From Syngnathus acus (Eukaryota > Chordata > Actinopteri > Syngnathiformes > Syngnathidae): 64,000 bases of DNA. A program made the position numbers and the translations under genes. The notes beneath the pieces were generated by a model. That model was not told where the DNA came from. It worked only from the letters and a program-made list of their open reading frames with translations, and made no database searches. The stretch spans positions 15,512,501 to 15,576,500 of the forward strand of contig NC_051094.1 of NCBI RefSeq assembly GCF_901709675.1, written 5' to 3'. This document shows positions 19,341 through 33,793 of the stretch, in pieces (the stretch's first letter is position 1; each line of letters begins with the position of its first letter).

Positions 19341-21600
19341 AGCCTTACCCAATCTTTTAAATGTGTCGAGATGTGCTAACCCTTTATATGGTGTATTTAC
19401 TATATAGTATACTCACTGATAAATATGGATAGACCGTGTTGGTCATAATTAGACAAAGAATACAACCTACTGTCGTGAGTGGCACTGAGAAAGGCAAATT
19501 GTGCATTTGAATAACTCAGAGCACCTTTAGATGAAAGAGGGGTTCACAAAAGGGACCGCCGTCCCACATACTGAACTGCGGCCTTAAACAAAGACGGTGA
19601 ATAATGTGAGACTGATTAATGTGAGGGCAAAACTCGAGGCTGGGTTAATGGATAACAGGATCAGTCATTGCACACAGACCGACCTCAATGTTGATGTAAT
19701 CTCATTTTAGCTCTGGGCTAAATTGAAATGATGAATGTTGATGTAAATGTGCATGAATGATAATTCTCTCAGCTTTGTAAAACTGATTCACAGAAGCATT
19801 TATCAAGATAAAACCAAGCTCCATCAATACAAAACAAACAAACAAGCAAGCAAAGACAGATATTTTTCAAATCTCTTTTTTTTTTTTTTTTTATTTAGCC
19901 AGAAACTCATTGGAAATGCATTGTGGCAGACAACCGCGTCGTGTCCCACAATGTTGTGAAAGAGTTACAATAATAAGGTCAACATTAGTGGTATAGATAT
20001 TCACTGTATCATACCAAGGGCCGTTTTCAATAAATTATTTTGCTTTTCTTATTTTGTTAAATGTGTGGCTCAAAAAATTCAAACAGGCTGTCAGTGTATT
20101 GGGTTGAAGTTGTACACAGGAGTAAACCACAACTGAATTTAAAAAAAAAAAAATTCTGAATAAAATATGAAATTACTTCAATATGTGGTGTCTGGGAATG
20201 CACTACTTAATAGATCGGGTGACTGACATACACATAATATTCACACAACTGAAGTGGCATATGATATCATATTTCACATAGCAGTTGTCCTTTTTTCAAG
20301 AAAAAAAAAAACAATCCTTTTGGGCTCTGAATGATATTCAGCAGCAACTGCAATACAAAGTTTTGACCTGGTTCTGCCCCAAGGGTTGGTGTGACAACGC
20401 TGAGTATTTGACCCCCACCCCCTTTACCCCCACGCGGGTTTTTGCAGTGATGCCGGTGGAAAGCACACACTGACACGCTAACACAATTGGCAGCGGGCTT
20501 TCCTCATCAAGTCGTGTCCACTCAGCCTCACTTTTCATGCTGCTTTTGTTCATTCGGCCCCAAAACAATTGTCTCACTCTCAGCTCCAGCGCTGTCAGTT
20601 AGAGACACTTACAAGTGAAGTATTATCACCAAACTGCTGCGAGCTGTTCTGCTGGCTTTCATAGTTTCTTCATTTCCTTATCCCACAAAGCAAACTACAC
20701 ACTTTTTTGTTTGTTTATTGACTGTCTATTCTCCGAAAACAATTTGAGGTAACAAATTTCTTTAATCACACCGCGTTTTCTTATCAGCTACCAGCCTGTG
20801 GGTGAGTACACGCAAAACAAATCTTCCTTTCTACATTCAGGGGGCTGATCTGATAAAATGGTTCTTTTTTTTTTCATAGGTATGAAGACCCCCCCCCTGC
20901 TCCTCTACACTCTTTGGGTATAATTTTAGGATTAATGTTAGTACTGTTTGTCAATGCTGCAAAAACAAACTTTTGGCTCTATCTGAGCCAGCTCATAAGC
21001 CACAGCGACCACAAACTGTGGAAGAACACACGTAACACATTCGTGACATCATGGAGCAACTTTCTGAAGCTTGTAGAGGCAGCATTTTTGGTTTACCGCT
21101 TTTCTTGCATTTCAGGCAACATAATGATAATATCACAAATTTCATTAAATACATCTGACTGTTGCTTGTGGCTTTTTCTTTAACAGCCCAACAACTTGTG
21201 AAGGTTGAACTAGCATGAGCATGGTAGTATGACACACGTGCACACACTAGAGGAAATGATCACAACCAACTGAGAATTTAAGCTGCGGCAGACATCTAGT
21301 ATCAGAGCTGAGCTTCACCATGCTGACATCCAGCTTGTCGATGTGGAATTCTGCTCACAGTAAAAGTCAGTTCACACCCAGGCAGTATTTTTCACCCCTG
21401 GACTTGAGTTTTTCTAAAGATGTCATTTCCCTTAGGAATGCTCAAAATGTTTGACGCGGATGTGACTTTGGCAGTTTTTAAGTTGAATGTATGTGTGTGT
21501 GTGTGCACATATTTATGAGCAGGCCCAAAGATGTTAAGGGTTCCTTTTTTTCTTTATGGCCTTAAAAGGTGCTCTCAAATTAAAATATTGCTGGTAATAT
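19340..21600. other. intergenic, nothing assignable
   Basis: Mostly AT-rich unique-looking sequence with short poly-A/T runs and a C-rich patch near 20405-20435. No exon with supported splice sites and no recognisable repeat ends. Confidence 0.4.
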
Positions 21601-21877
21601 ACAGGACTGTCTCAGAAAATTAGTATATTGTGATAAAGTTCTTTTTTTTCTGAAATCCAATAAAAAAAAAAAACATTTCATACATTCTGGATTCATTACA
21701 AATCAACTGAAATATTGCAAGCCTTTTATTATTTTAATATTGCTGATTATGGCTTACAGCTTAAGAAAACTCAAATATCCTATCTCAAAATATTAGAATA
21801 CTTCCTCAGACCAAGTAAAAAAAAAGATTTATAACAGCAAAACAAAATCAAACATTTGAAAATGTCCATTGATGCAC

Positions 21878-22726
21878 TCAGTACTTGGTTGGGAATCCTT
21901 TTGCACGGATTACTGGCATGGAGGCAATCAGCCTGTGGCATTGCTGAGGTTTTATGGATGCCCAGGATGCTTCAATAGCGGCCTTTAGCTCATTTGCATT
22001 GTTGGGTGTGGTGTCTTTCAGCTTCTTCTTCACAATACCCCACAAATTCTCTATGGGGTTCAGGTCAGGGGAATTGGCAGGCCAATTGAGGACAGTAATG
22101 CCATGGTCAGTAGACCATTGCCTGGTGGTTTTGGCACTGTGGGCAGGTGCCAGATCATGCTGGAAAATAAAATCATCATCTCCATAGAGCTTTTCAGCAG
22201 ACGGAAACATGTAGTGCTCTAAAATATGCATTTACTCTGGACTTGATGAAACACAGTGGACCAACACCAGCAGCTGACATGGCTCCCCAAACCATCGCTG
22301 ACTGTGGGAACTTCACACTGGATTTTAAGCAACTTGGATTTTGCTCCTCTCCAGCCTTTTCTTCAGACTCTGGCGCCTTGACTTCCAAATGAAATACAAA
22401 ACTTGCTTTTGTCTGAAAAGAGGATTTTGGACCACTCTGCAACTGTCCAGTGCTTATTCTCCATAGCCCAAGTCTGACGCTTCTTCCGTTGTCTTGAGTT
22501 CAGAAGTTGTTTGACCATGGGAATACGGCTATTGTAGCCCATTTCCCGGACACATCTGTCTGACAACAGTGGCTTTTGATACCTGGACTCCAGTTTCAGT
22601 CCACTGTTTTTGAAGCTCCCCCAAATTCTGGAAGCGAGTCTTCTTCACAATGCTGTTAAGGTTGCGGTCATCTCTCTTGGTTGTGGAGCGTTTCCTGCCA
22701 CATTTCCCCCTTTTGACAGACTGCAC
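21878..22726 (-). pseudogene. Tc1-like transposase, frameshifted and N-terminally broken
   Basis: Overlapping frames carry consecutive pieces of a Tc1 transposase: the helix-turn-helix region KKTRFQNLGELQKQW near 22610-22650, then HWTVAEWSKILFSDKSKF (first catalytic Asp region), VWGAMSAAGVGPLCF, FQHDLAPAHSA (second Asp) and SPDLNPIENLWG (Glu), ending AKGFPTKY. At least three frame changes separate the pieces. A few residues are missing near the C-terminus (SMPVIRAKG, where relatives have a longer linker). The first DNA-binding domain is absent, cut by foreign DNA near 22735. It cannot make an active enzyme. Confidence 0.9.
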
Positions 22727-22734
22727 TCTGTGAA

Positions 22735-23340
22735 CGTGGTCGAAAACCGAGGCTTGACTGTATTATATTCACCTTGGTAGCCCACCAATTAGGAATATTC
22801 TTTTAACAAAACTGTTGAAATTGAGTGATGAAATTAATGGTTTTGGGGTTGCTGTACTGCCAAAATCCAGGGGTTTCCAGGGAGCTTTGCCCCCTGAACC
22901 TCCTCCGGGGCGTTGCCCCTGGCCCCCTGTGGCCCCCAATAGGGGCCTGTGGCCCCTGCAGCAGTGGGCCAGGGGCATGCGGCCCCCAGACCCCGGCTAC
23001 TCCTCAGTGGTTTTTTTCATTTGCCGTTCTCATCCCTGTAATAATGATTCACTAATTCATAGTTTAAAAAGACAAATACAATGATGAAACACAGTGATTG
23101 TGTTACTATACAGTGATTCATAAGATAATAAGATGCGTTTGTTACAGTGACATGAAAGAGATTCAATATTGATTTAATTTATTTAGTTTGTATGACTGAT
23201 TATACAATGTGGTTTCACCCTTTCCCTTGTTATTAAACCTGGAGTCAACCTTCAACTTGGCCTTCAGAGTCTTGATGAGTGTAAGTGGTTGAGCTTACTG
23301 TCTTCGGATATTCAACATATTTGGAGGGCAGGTTAGTTGA
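22735..23340. mobile_element. nested insertion(s) inside the Tc1 element
   Basis: The transposase reading stops where TCGAAAACCGAGGCTTGACTG begins, a sequence I associate with the end of another fish transposon family. From 22860 to 23000 the DNA is very GC-rich with internal inverted blocks (GGGCGTTGCCCCTGGCCC and GGGCCAGGGGCATGC). It then returns to AT-rich sequence before the right Tc1 repeat. Exact limits are not visible. Confidence 0.5.
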
Positions 23341-24109
23341 ATACCCTACTAGTATACTTATTCATGATATTCTAATATTTTGAGATAGGACATTTGAGTT
23401 TTCTTTAGCTGTATGCCATAATTAGCAATATTAAAATAATAAAAGGCTTGCAATATTTCAGTTGATTTGTAATGAATCCAGAATGTATGACATTTTTGGT
23501 TTTTTAATTGCATTACAGAAAATATAGAACTTTATCACAATATTCTAATTTTCTGAGACAGTCCTGTAAAGTCTGAAAAATAATCCCTTAATGCATTTTG
23601 ATGCTGCAATGACATTTTGGTACCCACAGAAAGCCACGAAGCCACAACTTAGTCAGAGTACGGTATGTAGTATCCGCAATGACGTATAAAGTATGTAGGA
23701 AAAACTTGCAACTGCACCACAGCAATTTATCTGCCTCTACAACCTTTCTGGCCATGACATTTACGATTACAGCTTAATGTGTTAAAGCTGAGCATTTATT
23801 AAGTTATGACTCAAGCCCCCTTATTGTTTAGTGCTTTGTGCTTTTTTTTTTTGCAGCAGAGTGATTCAGTGCCCATCACCCCTGGTTTCATCTTTTGTTA
23901 ATTTAATTTGATTGCATTTGACTGCAGAGATTGGTGACAATGAATTGCTGAATATGACAACAGTATGGGATGGCCAAGGCTCAAGTACACAGCTAGCTGA
24001 AATTTCTTGCTAACGTCAGATACATTGGCCACAGCCAGAACAAAGATACCCAATTACGCTATGCAAGCAGAGTATATGATTGATCATGATCAGCACTAAG
24101 CTCAAAGGA

Positions 24110-24620
24110 TGCGTCACTACTTTTCCTGGCATGTTAGATAGATGGATGGAGTGAGGGAGAGAAGGAGGGACGGACGGACAGATGGATAGCCGTAAAGTAT
24201 GATGCTGCCATGCCTGTGCTTCACTGTTGGTTTGGTGTTCTTTTGGTGTTGTATTTGTGCCATACCATTTGGGATTATGGTCAAAAGTTTCAATTTTGAT
24301 TTCATTAGACCATAATAGCACATTTTTCCACGTGTTTGGGCAATATGAAGGGTGTATTTCCTCCACCAGATAATGATCATTTTTTTGTAGTATTTGTCTA
24401 TTTAGTACATTAGAAATTAATTTTTGTACCATTCTCCCTACTGATATCATTGCATCGAGATTCCTCTGATGCTGTTGAAGCTCTCCGTGGCTCATAATCA
24501 GTGCTGGAGGATGTGACCAAAACATGTCTGAAAAATTTTAATAGAGCAAGATTTAGCAAAATGGTGGCAAGTGTGTCTTGATTCCCACTTAACATGAATT
24601 TGAATGCAATTGGTTAAATT
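24110..24620 (-). pseudogene. second Tc1-like transposase relic
   Basis: Two minus-strand frames give KNVLLWSNEIKIETF and NTKPTVKHRHGSIILYG. These correspond to the conserved Tc1 blocks around the first catalytic Asp (NVLWSDETKI-like) and the PTVKHGGGSIMLWG-like segment. The Asp region reads SNE instead of SDE. Several frame changes; no intact ends were found. Confidence 0.7.
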
Positions 24621-25565
24621 TTAACTGCTCTGGTTATGAAAGGGTGTGCACACTTGTGCAACCAACCAAATTGTCTCAGTGGTTTATTTTTACACTGTCT
24701 CTCGATAATAAATTAAGTGGTATGTTTATTTTGGTTGTGTCGCCACACTCCAAAGTTGTTTTTATTTCAATTGATATTTTCCCATTGAAAGGAATGAAAA
24801 TATCATGAATGCTACCCCTACAACAGAACAGCATTAATTGTTGTAATGAGAATTTTAAAGATTTAAAAACTACTTCTCTTGGCGTGCCAGCCTAAGACCA
24901 GACTGGTCATTGATTTGTTATCAGGAATCCTACTTGAGGTTGAGGTAGTCGTTGCCTATTTGCAGCAGCTAATCACCAGGGCATATCCTGCCTTGAACTC
25001 CGGTGAGATCCAAATAATGTCTCAACTCAGCTCATCAGTGCAGTACTAATATGTCATGTTTCACCGAAACAACCAAAGGGTGATGGGCTTGCTCGTTACC
25101 TGCCGTTTTATCCCTTCCTTCCCTATGGCAGCTTATTAGGGTCACCTTGACTAGAATTAAGTAAAAAATGTACAGCCATGTGGCCTATCACTCAATAGGA
25201 AGTGGTGGGTGCAAGGGAGGGCCCAGTCAGCGACTTGACATCACATCCGTTTCCAACAAATACAGACGAGACTAGACGTACATGGGACCAACAGATAATA
25301 ATCAAACTTTACAGTATTGCTCCATTTACCTGTCCAGTGTTGTACCTGAAGGTGTTCAATGAATGAAAGTTCTTTGTAATCTCACTTAAAAATGTGGCCA
25401 TAGCGTTAATATTTTTTGGTATGTACGTCAGGAATAGCAACTGACTGCATGCCACTTGGAGTGGCCCCTTCAGTTAAAAAAAAAAAAAAAAAAAAAGAAT
25501 GTTCCCTCTACAACAGTATATTGGATATACTTGCAGTTTGGCACTCTTTCAAACACATTTCATCT

Positions 25566-25708
25566 ATTCCAAGGGTCTTCACCTGGGCCTTGGGGGCCCG
25601 TTTACTGGATATTTTATTTCCTGCAACCCGCCTGATTTAAATGATCAGGATTGTTAGTCATCTTCTGCTGATTATCTGATCATTTTAATCATCCAGAAAA
25701 CCAGCCCA
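25566..25708. repeat. hAT-like MITE fragment
   Basis: CAAGGGTCTTCACCTGGGCCTTGGGGGCCC followed by AAATGATCAGGATTGTTAG and CTGATTATCTGATCATTTTAATC is a recurring fish repeat. It is cut on its right by the SINE at 25712. Confidence 0.45.
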
Positions 25709-25711
25709 CTA

Positions 25712-26028
25712 GTCCCGCGGGCGTGCTGAAGCCGATCCAAGCAGTCATCGGGCAGTAGGCAGGGGATACCCTGAACTGGTGAGCCAGCTAATCGCAGGGC
25801 TACACTATAGCCAGTAGAGTGCAGGGCACACAGAGACAAACAATCATCTGCACTCGCACTCACATCTACAGGCTGTTTGGAGTGCTCAATCGAGCTACCG
25901 TGCATTTTGGAATGTGGGAGAAAATCCACGCAGGCACGGTGAGAACATGCAAACTCCACACGGAGGAATCGAACCCCCAACCACTGAACTGTAAGCTTGC
26001 GTGCTAACCAGTGCGTCACTGTGCCGCC
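25712..26028 (-). mobile_element. tRNA-derived SINE (GGCGGCACGGTG family), tail lost
   Basis: Read on the minus strand, it starts GGCGGCACAGTG, carries the B-box-like GGTTCGATTCC, the central TGTGGAGTTTGCATGTTCTC and the late GGTATCCCCTGCCTACTGCC, ending near CGTGCCCGCGGG. It is clearly the same family as 53094-53527 but diverged and without the GGAT tail. Confidence 0.8.
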
Positions 26029-26039
26029 AGGATTGAACA

Positions 26040-27289
<1,250 letters not shown>

Positions 27290-27564
27290 GTGCTGCTAGA
27301 AAATGAGGTAGGCTACAATGCTATATGTTTGAATTAAAAAAAATATATATTTTCTTATTATTAAGTTTATGCTTGAAATGTTGGAATGAGAAACAAGCAT
27401 AGACTATTTTTTATAACACTGGGCATAAGAGCTACTACATAAGTTCGTGTACACAATGCAACTGATTTTTTTAAGTACACCGATTTCATCAACTTTACCA
27501 AAACCTTCGAAGATAAGTTTTCGAATTTAAATGTCCATGTTCTTGATTTTTACCAATTTTCTCC

Positions 27565-28560
27565 TTGAAAGTAAAATTCAAGCTCCGCCCCGCTCACTCG
27601 ACCGAAACAGCCTGCTGCTATTTGATAGAACACCTAACAATGAGACTTGAGCAGGGAGGCGTCATAGGCGCGGTCTTCCTGGACCTAAGAAAGGCCTTCA
27701 AAATGGTCAACCATGATGTTCGCCAAACTAACACAATTCAATCTGGCTCCTAGTGCCATAGACTGGTTCAGATCGTAGCTAACTATGCACAAGCACAGTT
27801 AGTACAAATTAATGAAACCATTGAGACGTATTGGCGTCTCGCAGGGGTCAATACTAGGACAACTAATTTTCAATCTCTATAATATGAATGACCGACCCTC
27901 AGCTTGTAACGATACTAGCATACAGATGTACGCCGACAACGCTGTTTGCACACGGCAAAGATGATGCCACTGTGGTAGAGACCCTAACCAAAACGATGGA
28001 CGCCATCTGGTTAGACTCCTCTCGTCTCGCACTAAACGTTGCAAAAACAGTATCAGTTTTCTTCTCAAAAACGAGACTACACCACCGCCTGGCAGGCACA
28101 GTACGAGGGGAGCCTATTAATCCAACAGGAGAGACTAAATACCTCGGAATTACCTTAGCCTCCAACCTAAATTTCTGTAAAAACATTATGAAAATGACAA
28201 ACATAACAAACATATTAGGAACGCCCTCTCACGGGAGGCAGAAATAACATTCTACCATGGTATGATCCCGCTTCCTGTACTGTATAATGAGCTGGTCACA
28301 GGCAAACATAACTATCAAACCCCTAAAATCAATATACAAACAAACAATAAAAAAGTAGCATAAAAGTCCAAATCATATCACATCTGAACAAAACAGAATT
28401 GTACCATCCCAAAAAGAAAAAAACTGCTTCTCATATACAGCAATAAAAGAATGGAATGGATTCCCCCAACACATAAACTCCTGCAGAATCAGAGTTCACC
28501 AAACAAACTACAATGTACCTACTATCACAACAGACGTGCGCTCACTGATAATTGTGTCCA
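27565..28560 (+). pseudogene. decayed LINE reverse transcriptase
   Basis: Pieces of an RT domain in order: HSTETACCYLIEHL, GAVFLDLRKAFKMVNHD (motif A region), VSQGSILGQLIFNLY (QGS motif), MYADNAV at about 27921-27941 (the YADD box with the second Asp changed to Asn) and ETKYLGITLASNL. Frame changes separate them. The set fits the CR1/Rex1/jockey side of non-LTR elements. The changed catalytic Asp and the frameshifts make it inactive. Confidence 0.8.
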
Positions 28561-28913
28561 AATTAGGTTTTCATATTTAGGTTTTTAACCTCACAAAAAG
28601 CACCTGCAGTCAGACGTGCTTCGCGATTTCGATCAGGCTTTCAACCAAACAACAATGCAACTACAATCAGACATGCACCAAGATTTTAATTAGACTCCTA
28701 AAAGTTTTATCCTCGAAAAAACTATTCTCACCATGATTTTATTTGGGCTCATAAAAGTGTTATATTCTATATATTCTATGGTTTTATTATTTCCCCTAAC
28801 TCACCCCCGATGAAGCACTGGAAAATAGGACTCCTGCTAAATCCAATGTGACCATCTTGTTGTTGTTCATGAAGTGACAATGATTTATGGTATTACACGC
28901 TACTCTTTAAATT

Positions 28914-29030
28914 CATCCATCCATCCATCCATCCATCCATCCATCCATCCATCCATCCATCCATCCATCCATCCATCCATCCATCCATCCATCCATCCAT
29001 CCATCCATCCATCCATCCATCCATCCATCT
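28914..29030. repeat. (ATCC)n microsatellite
   Basis: About 29 near-perfect ATCC units (GGAT on the minus strand), ending in CTGTCCGTCCGT variants. The unit equals the tail of the Rex3-like LINE and of the SINE family in this window, but no element body is attached here. Confidence 0.97.
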
Positions 29031-29039
29031 GTCCGTCCG

Positions 29040-31810
29040 TTCAGTAATTTATTTATTCATTCATTCAATCATAAAATTCAAACAGTATTCTTTTTACAAA
29101 AAGGTAGGGTGGGATTAAGTACACAAAAATATAAAAAACAAAATGTGTACATCAATAATTTCCCTTTCTCTTAGTGCCAAAAACCCCTATAAAATTCCTC
29201 ATCCTAAACCATGTGGTAGACTACAAGTTTCTACAGTCTTTCCACACCACTGACCTCTCACTGCCCTAATTACTACTCTGAGTCTCGTTTTACACTGATT
29301 TGACTCAGGCAGGCTGAGGAGTCGAGTCGCCATTTTGGTCGTTTGTGTTGTTACCGTAACAGTTTTTACGGACTCCTGACATGGGTGATGGGGTTAAAAA
29401 CCCCGGTCAGGGTGCACGCTAACATCCATCTGCACCACACTGACTTAGAGGGATCAACAGGACATTAAACACACAATATAAAGAAGTTGAATCCTATTAT
29501 AGGACCCTTGACAGTCATATTCCCTAACAATTGTCATTACAAGCGATTCTCTTTACAGCTCTCTCACACAACACTGCTGCTCAGGTGCAAATGTTTGAGT
29601 CAAATGTTTGGTAGATGAAGGCAAGGGTATATCCACCACTGACAATTACTAAACTATTGAACATTTGCTTGGTTGTTTTCCCTGAGAGTTGAAAGTTGTA
29701 AGCTCTGAGGGGTTATGGTTGTGCTGTTCCGCTCTGACATTTACAATATAATATTGATGATCTTAAAATAAATAAAAGACGGTTAACAATTATATCAAGT
29801 TTTTCTTTAAGAATTTGTATTAATTCAAATAATTTCTATTTTCATGATTACTTGTCCAAAAAGTAAGCAACCGAAATTGGCCCAAGAATGCATAGGGAGT
29901 TCAACACTGTGGTGTCCCACTGTTGCCAATAGCAGCTGTAGCGCCATCCTCGGACATGAAGTGTCTTTTATGTAATGAATAAAGGAAGACTACAGATGCG
30001 TATTTTAATCTCACAATACTTACTCAATTGATTTAGTAAGCTATTCATATGCATCTTGTGGTAGCTGGAACAAATCCAGATGTCTGCAGAAACTGAGGAG
30101 GAACCACATACATGCAACAACAAATGAGCAAAGCACATTCACAGGACTCCACAAAACATGCAGAAAAGCAAGCAACACTGTACACAACGCATAAAAATTG
30201 ACTGGCATAAGGGGTTGGGCTGATTTTCTCTAATACTTCCCGGAAGACTGAATATACCAGGAAACAAAAATCTTCTTTTGTTGAATATACTGTATGTCGA
30301 GCAATGGGTGTCAAATTTGTGGTTGGTTTGTTAAATTATATTTTGTAGTTTGTTATTGTTTTTTTCGGCGGGGGGGCTTTCTTAATGTTTCCAGTCAACT
30401 TCAGAGATCAGCACTCCCTTTTTAAAGAAATTCCATCAAAGTCCTTGAGCCCCATTATGTGCATAATTGTTTATAATAGTTAGTAGAGAGTTTCTATTAG
30501 ATAGGAAGTTCAACCTCCAACCCACAAATGTGACAAAAGCCTTTAGAGTTGCATAAGTGGGACTCCAAACATTTCATCTTCTTGTTAGCGAACATCTTGT
30601 GTTGCATCTTGGGGTTGCAGCTGGGGGCGACGGCATACTTCCACAACATAGTGTCAGTTGTTGTGTGTAGGAAAAACTTTCTTGGCTCCATATTTGTAAT
30701 ATTTGTAAAGCTCTTGTTTCATATTTATTCATGTGCAATACCCATATTCCTATGCCCATATGCCTATCCTAATTCCTTTACTGTATACTGTATGCATTTA
30801 CGAACAGAGTAACAGAAGTCAATTACTGAGAAAGCGGTGAACACGTGAAAATATATAATTTACTAACCTGAATTATTCTCTGTTGTAAGAGGCAGGTTGA
30901 GTTTATGTGGTGGGTTTCTGCATCATATATCCTCTCATGTGTCTGTCACAACAAGAAATGTGGCTAGATTGTTCTCTCTGTGTCTCTCTCTCTCTCTCTC
31001 TCTCTCTCTTGCTCTCACTCTCTCACAGGTTTTGAGTGGTGGATTCAGTTTCCTGCAGCTGCTGTGAAAGCAGTCTCACTAGTGAGATGCATGTTTCATG
31101 GGTTGTCTTAGGAACCAGCTCCACCAGCCGTGCGTCGGTGGATGGAACTCCACCCACGGGGAGGGAGGCTGGAGGGGAATAGCAGACTGACTTGATTGCC
31201 ACTTCAAGAGCTCTGCATTGGATGGATGCAGATTTTCACTGGCACTTGGCATTGGATTTATTAATGCCTCCAAACATATACTTTGTGATGGCTAGCTGAA
31301 CTGGTTTGTATACTCTCCTTGGAGCTACATGTGTTGATGAGATGTGTCCAGACACAAGACAGCACAGAGTGGGGGAGGCATGTGTGTGGACGTGCATGTC
31401 TATGTGCGTGTCTACGTGTGTGTGTGTGTATGTGTGTTTGAGTGGAACAATGAGGAGCTTTGGCCCAAAGCATTACCTCCTACTCAGACTGTGTGATAAA
31501 TGAATAGACTCTAACACAAAGCACATACAAAACCGGCAAATGAACAGGCAAATGGCAAACTGTTTTACAAAACTGTTACACGTTGCGTGTTTTAGACTGG
31601 CATTAACTGCCGTAGATTGCACGCATATAGTAGTTAAAGAGTGAACACATCCGGGGACACTGATTGACCTCAAATTAAAGATGTTCAAATTAAAATGAAA
31701 AAAATGAAAACAAAAACTTAACTCGTCAGTTCGAGAGTAAGCGCATCTGACAATTAGGTCACAAAAATTACACAAGAGTTCAGACTTGCTAAAAACATGT
31801 CAAAATGGTG
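29040..31810. other. intergenic, nothing assignable
   Basis: Contains a short CT microsatellite near 30982-31008 and a GT-rich patch near 31375-31440. A minus-strand open stretch at 30497-30691 is Cys-rich (CLESHLCNSKGFCHICG) but has no supporting splice sites and no family that I recognise. Confidence 0.4.
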
Positions 31811-31814
31811 GCGC

Positions 31815-32208
31815 AGGTGGTGTCAAAGTCAAGGCCCGGGGACCAGATACGGCTCGCCACATCATCTTAGGTGGACAAATTGTACATCGAATTCATATGT
31901 CAATTCCAAACTTTCAAATTGTTTTCGCGAAAAATAGAGATATTGTTAGCAATTTTTATTGCCATTCATTTTTTCCAAATAATTTTTATTTTTATAGTTG
32001 ATTTAATTTGATTTAAATATTTCATTTTTAAATATTTGAACAGTTTTTATTAGTCTCTGTTTTGAAAACTAGTTATTCATGACTTTGTTGTGTAGTCTAT
32101 ACTATATATAGTATATATTATATACAATATGAGACATTATGATTTATGAGATTCATACATTTGGGTTGACAATTTTAATGAAGCAAAATATGACTATGAT
32201 GCGGCCTT
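31815..32208. mobile_element. MITE (GGTGTCAAAGTCAAGGCCCGGG end)
   Basis: The left terminus TGGTGTCAAAGTCAAGGCCCGGGG and the interior (TTTAAATATTTGAACAGTTTTTATT ... GATGCGGCC) match the family copy at 16395-16644. The right terminal inverted repeat is truncated after GATGCGGCC. Confidence 0.65.
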
Positions 32209-33239
32209 GCTAGTCTGCATTTATTCGGGGATTCCTTATCTTGTACACTATTTTGAAGACTCCACACTGACAAACTGTGACTGGTTCTCCATCAGGAGTT
32301 AGACAGGGAAATTTGAGGGGGGAATGTCTATTTTTGTATTCATTCTTTATTAATTACAAAGCAATCTATAGCTGAGCTAGAATGCGAGCAAAATAAAATC
32401 TAACTAAAGTGTGTTCTGAAATTCACTCTTGACGCCATGTATACTCTTAAGAGTGGGTGTGATCAGAGCCGTAGTGTTACGTGAGGAGCAGGATTTGTAC
32501 TCAGAAACAAACATGACACAAAGTTGAAAAGTAACAGTCTTTATACACAAAATAAAAAGTATCCACAGAGAGCAGGGCTGGACGCAGAAGACATGAAGAA
32601 AACTAGACATTCTACCCGAAAGAAAGACAACTTGTCACTGAGTAATCCGTGTTTATATATTGTGAGACATCCGGCCTATATCAAGGAATGGCCAGTCACG
32701 ACAGAACTCCCCCCTGACCAAAATGTGTCAAAATCAGAATTTTAAGGGAACAAGACAATCCGTGCCAAAAATACCAACCAATCATGATATGAAATGTGCC
32801 AATGCTTCGGAGGGGTGTCTCAAACAACAGCGAACAAGATCTAGTCTATGCTCTGGAGTGGTCGCCAGCCAAGTATAGGATGACTAATTGCACTCAAGAG
32901 ATTGATAAGGCATTTCAATCACTCCATTCCTACATAAAGCAACTTGATACATAAGGTACTTTTGGTACATATCAGTCAGCAGCAAGAAAAAAAAGAGGCA
33001 GATTTTAAAGGCATCAGTGCTTTCTTCTTGCTCTCAAGTTTTAAGGTCATGACAGCTGCCATTGACACACTCATCTTCTGTTTCATACTGCCACCTAAAG
33101 GCCACAGAGTGAAACAACAGCAATACAGTAATATCAAAACAGGCACAGCTACCGAGCAAGCAGCAGATTTTTCTTGGTTCATGTTTTATGCCTGACCGAG
33201 TAGTGCAATATTCATATACGTATGCGTGTGTGTGTATAT
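32209..33239. other. intergenic, nothing assignable
   Basis: No supported exon. Short frames exist but lack splice context or family resemblance. Confidence 0.4.
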
Positions 33240-33435
33240 CATTTTCATTCATTGTTATATATTCATTGTTTGTGCCTTCTTGTTTTTATTTTTTTTGTGT
33301 TGTCTACTTGTATGTATATTGTGTACTATGTCTTGTCACCGTGGGATAGTGGGAACGTAATTTCGATTTCTTTGTGTCTTGGCATGTGAAGAAATTGACA
33401 ATAAAGCGGACTTTGACTTTGAAAAAGCAGACTTT
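33240..33435 (+). repeat. LINE 3' end with (GACTTT) tail
   Basis: GTCTTGTCACCGTGGGATAG, GGAACGTAATTTCGATTTC and GAAATTGACAATAAAGC, followed by repeated GACTTTGACTTTGA, form a fish non-LTR retroposon 3' UTR with its polyadenylation-like AATAAA and simple tail. The coding part is absent (5'-truncated copy). Confidence 0.6.
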
Positions 33436-33793
33436 GACTTTGATATATACACACGCACACACTTTTCCTTGAATCAAACCAAATCAGTAAAAGAAGCCAT
33501 GACTTTCATTTCCCAAACTATTGCAGCACCTGAAGTAAAATAAATACAGAACATAGTGAGCTCATATACATATTAAAAATGTCACCATATGATTCTTTTG
33601 AGACAAAACATTCTTTTATCAGCAGGATATTGTTTGGTTTGAAGTTGTTCTTTCTTGCACACCAGAAATGACATATACGTCTTCTGTATTTTGACAAGCA
33701 ATAAAATGAGCTTATATTTACTATCTCTGCATCCACTTAAACCCTTGGTTGTTCCAAATGCTGACAGATATCCAGCTCAGAAGCAGTCATTGG

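Larger units (their letters stand above)
21602..23566 (-). mobile_element. Tc1-like transposon with ~210-bp inverted repeats
   Basis: Ends CAGGACTGTCTCAGAAAATT and AATTTTCTGAGACAGTCCTG are inverse copies and directly abut TA (21600-21601, 23567-23568). The inverted repeats extend about 210 bp on each side (21602-21811 and about 23355-23566) with scattered differences. This is the long-IR class of Tc1 elements. Inside is a broken transposase on the minus strand. Between the transposase N-terminus and the right repeat there is extra DNA, including a GC-rich block at 22860-23000. Confidence 0.9.

Noticed and set aside
21954-22187. Plus-strand frame in the Tc1 element
   Set aside because: It is the antisense shadow of the transposase relic.
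25416-25640. Small plus-strand frame with a poly-Lys run
   Set aside because: It spans a poly-A tract and a repeat fragment; composition indicates chance.
28914-29030. A CRISPR-like array
   Set aside because: It is a pure tetranucleotide repeat without spacers, in a vertebrate genome.
30497-30691. Cys-rich minus-strand frame as a zinc-binding protein
   Set aside because: Cys/His spacing fits no family that I know and there are no splice or promoter signals.
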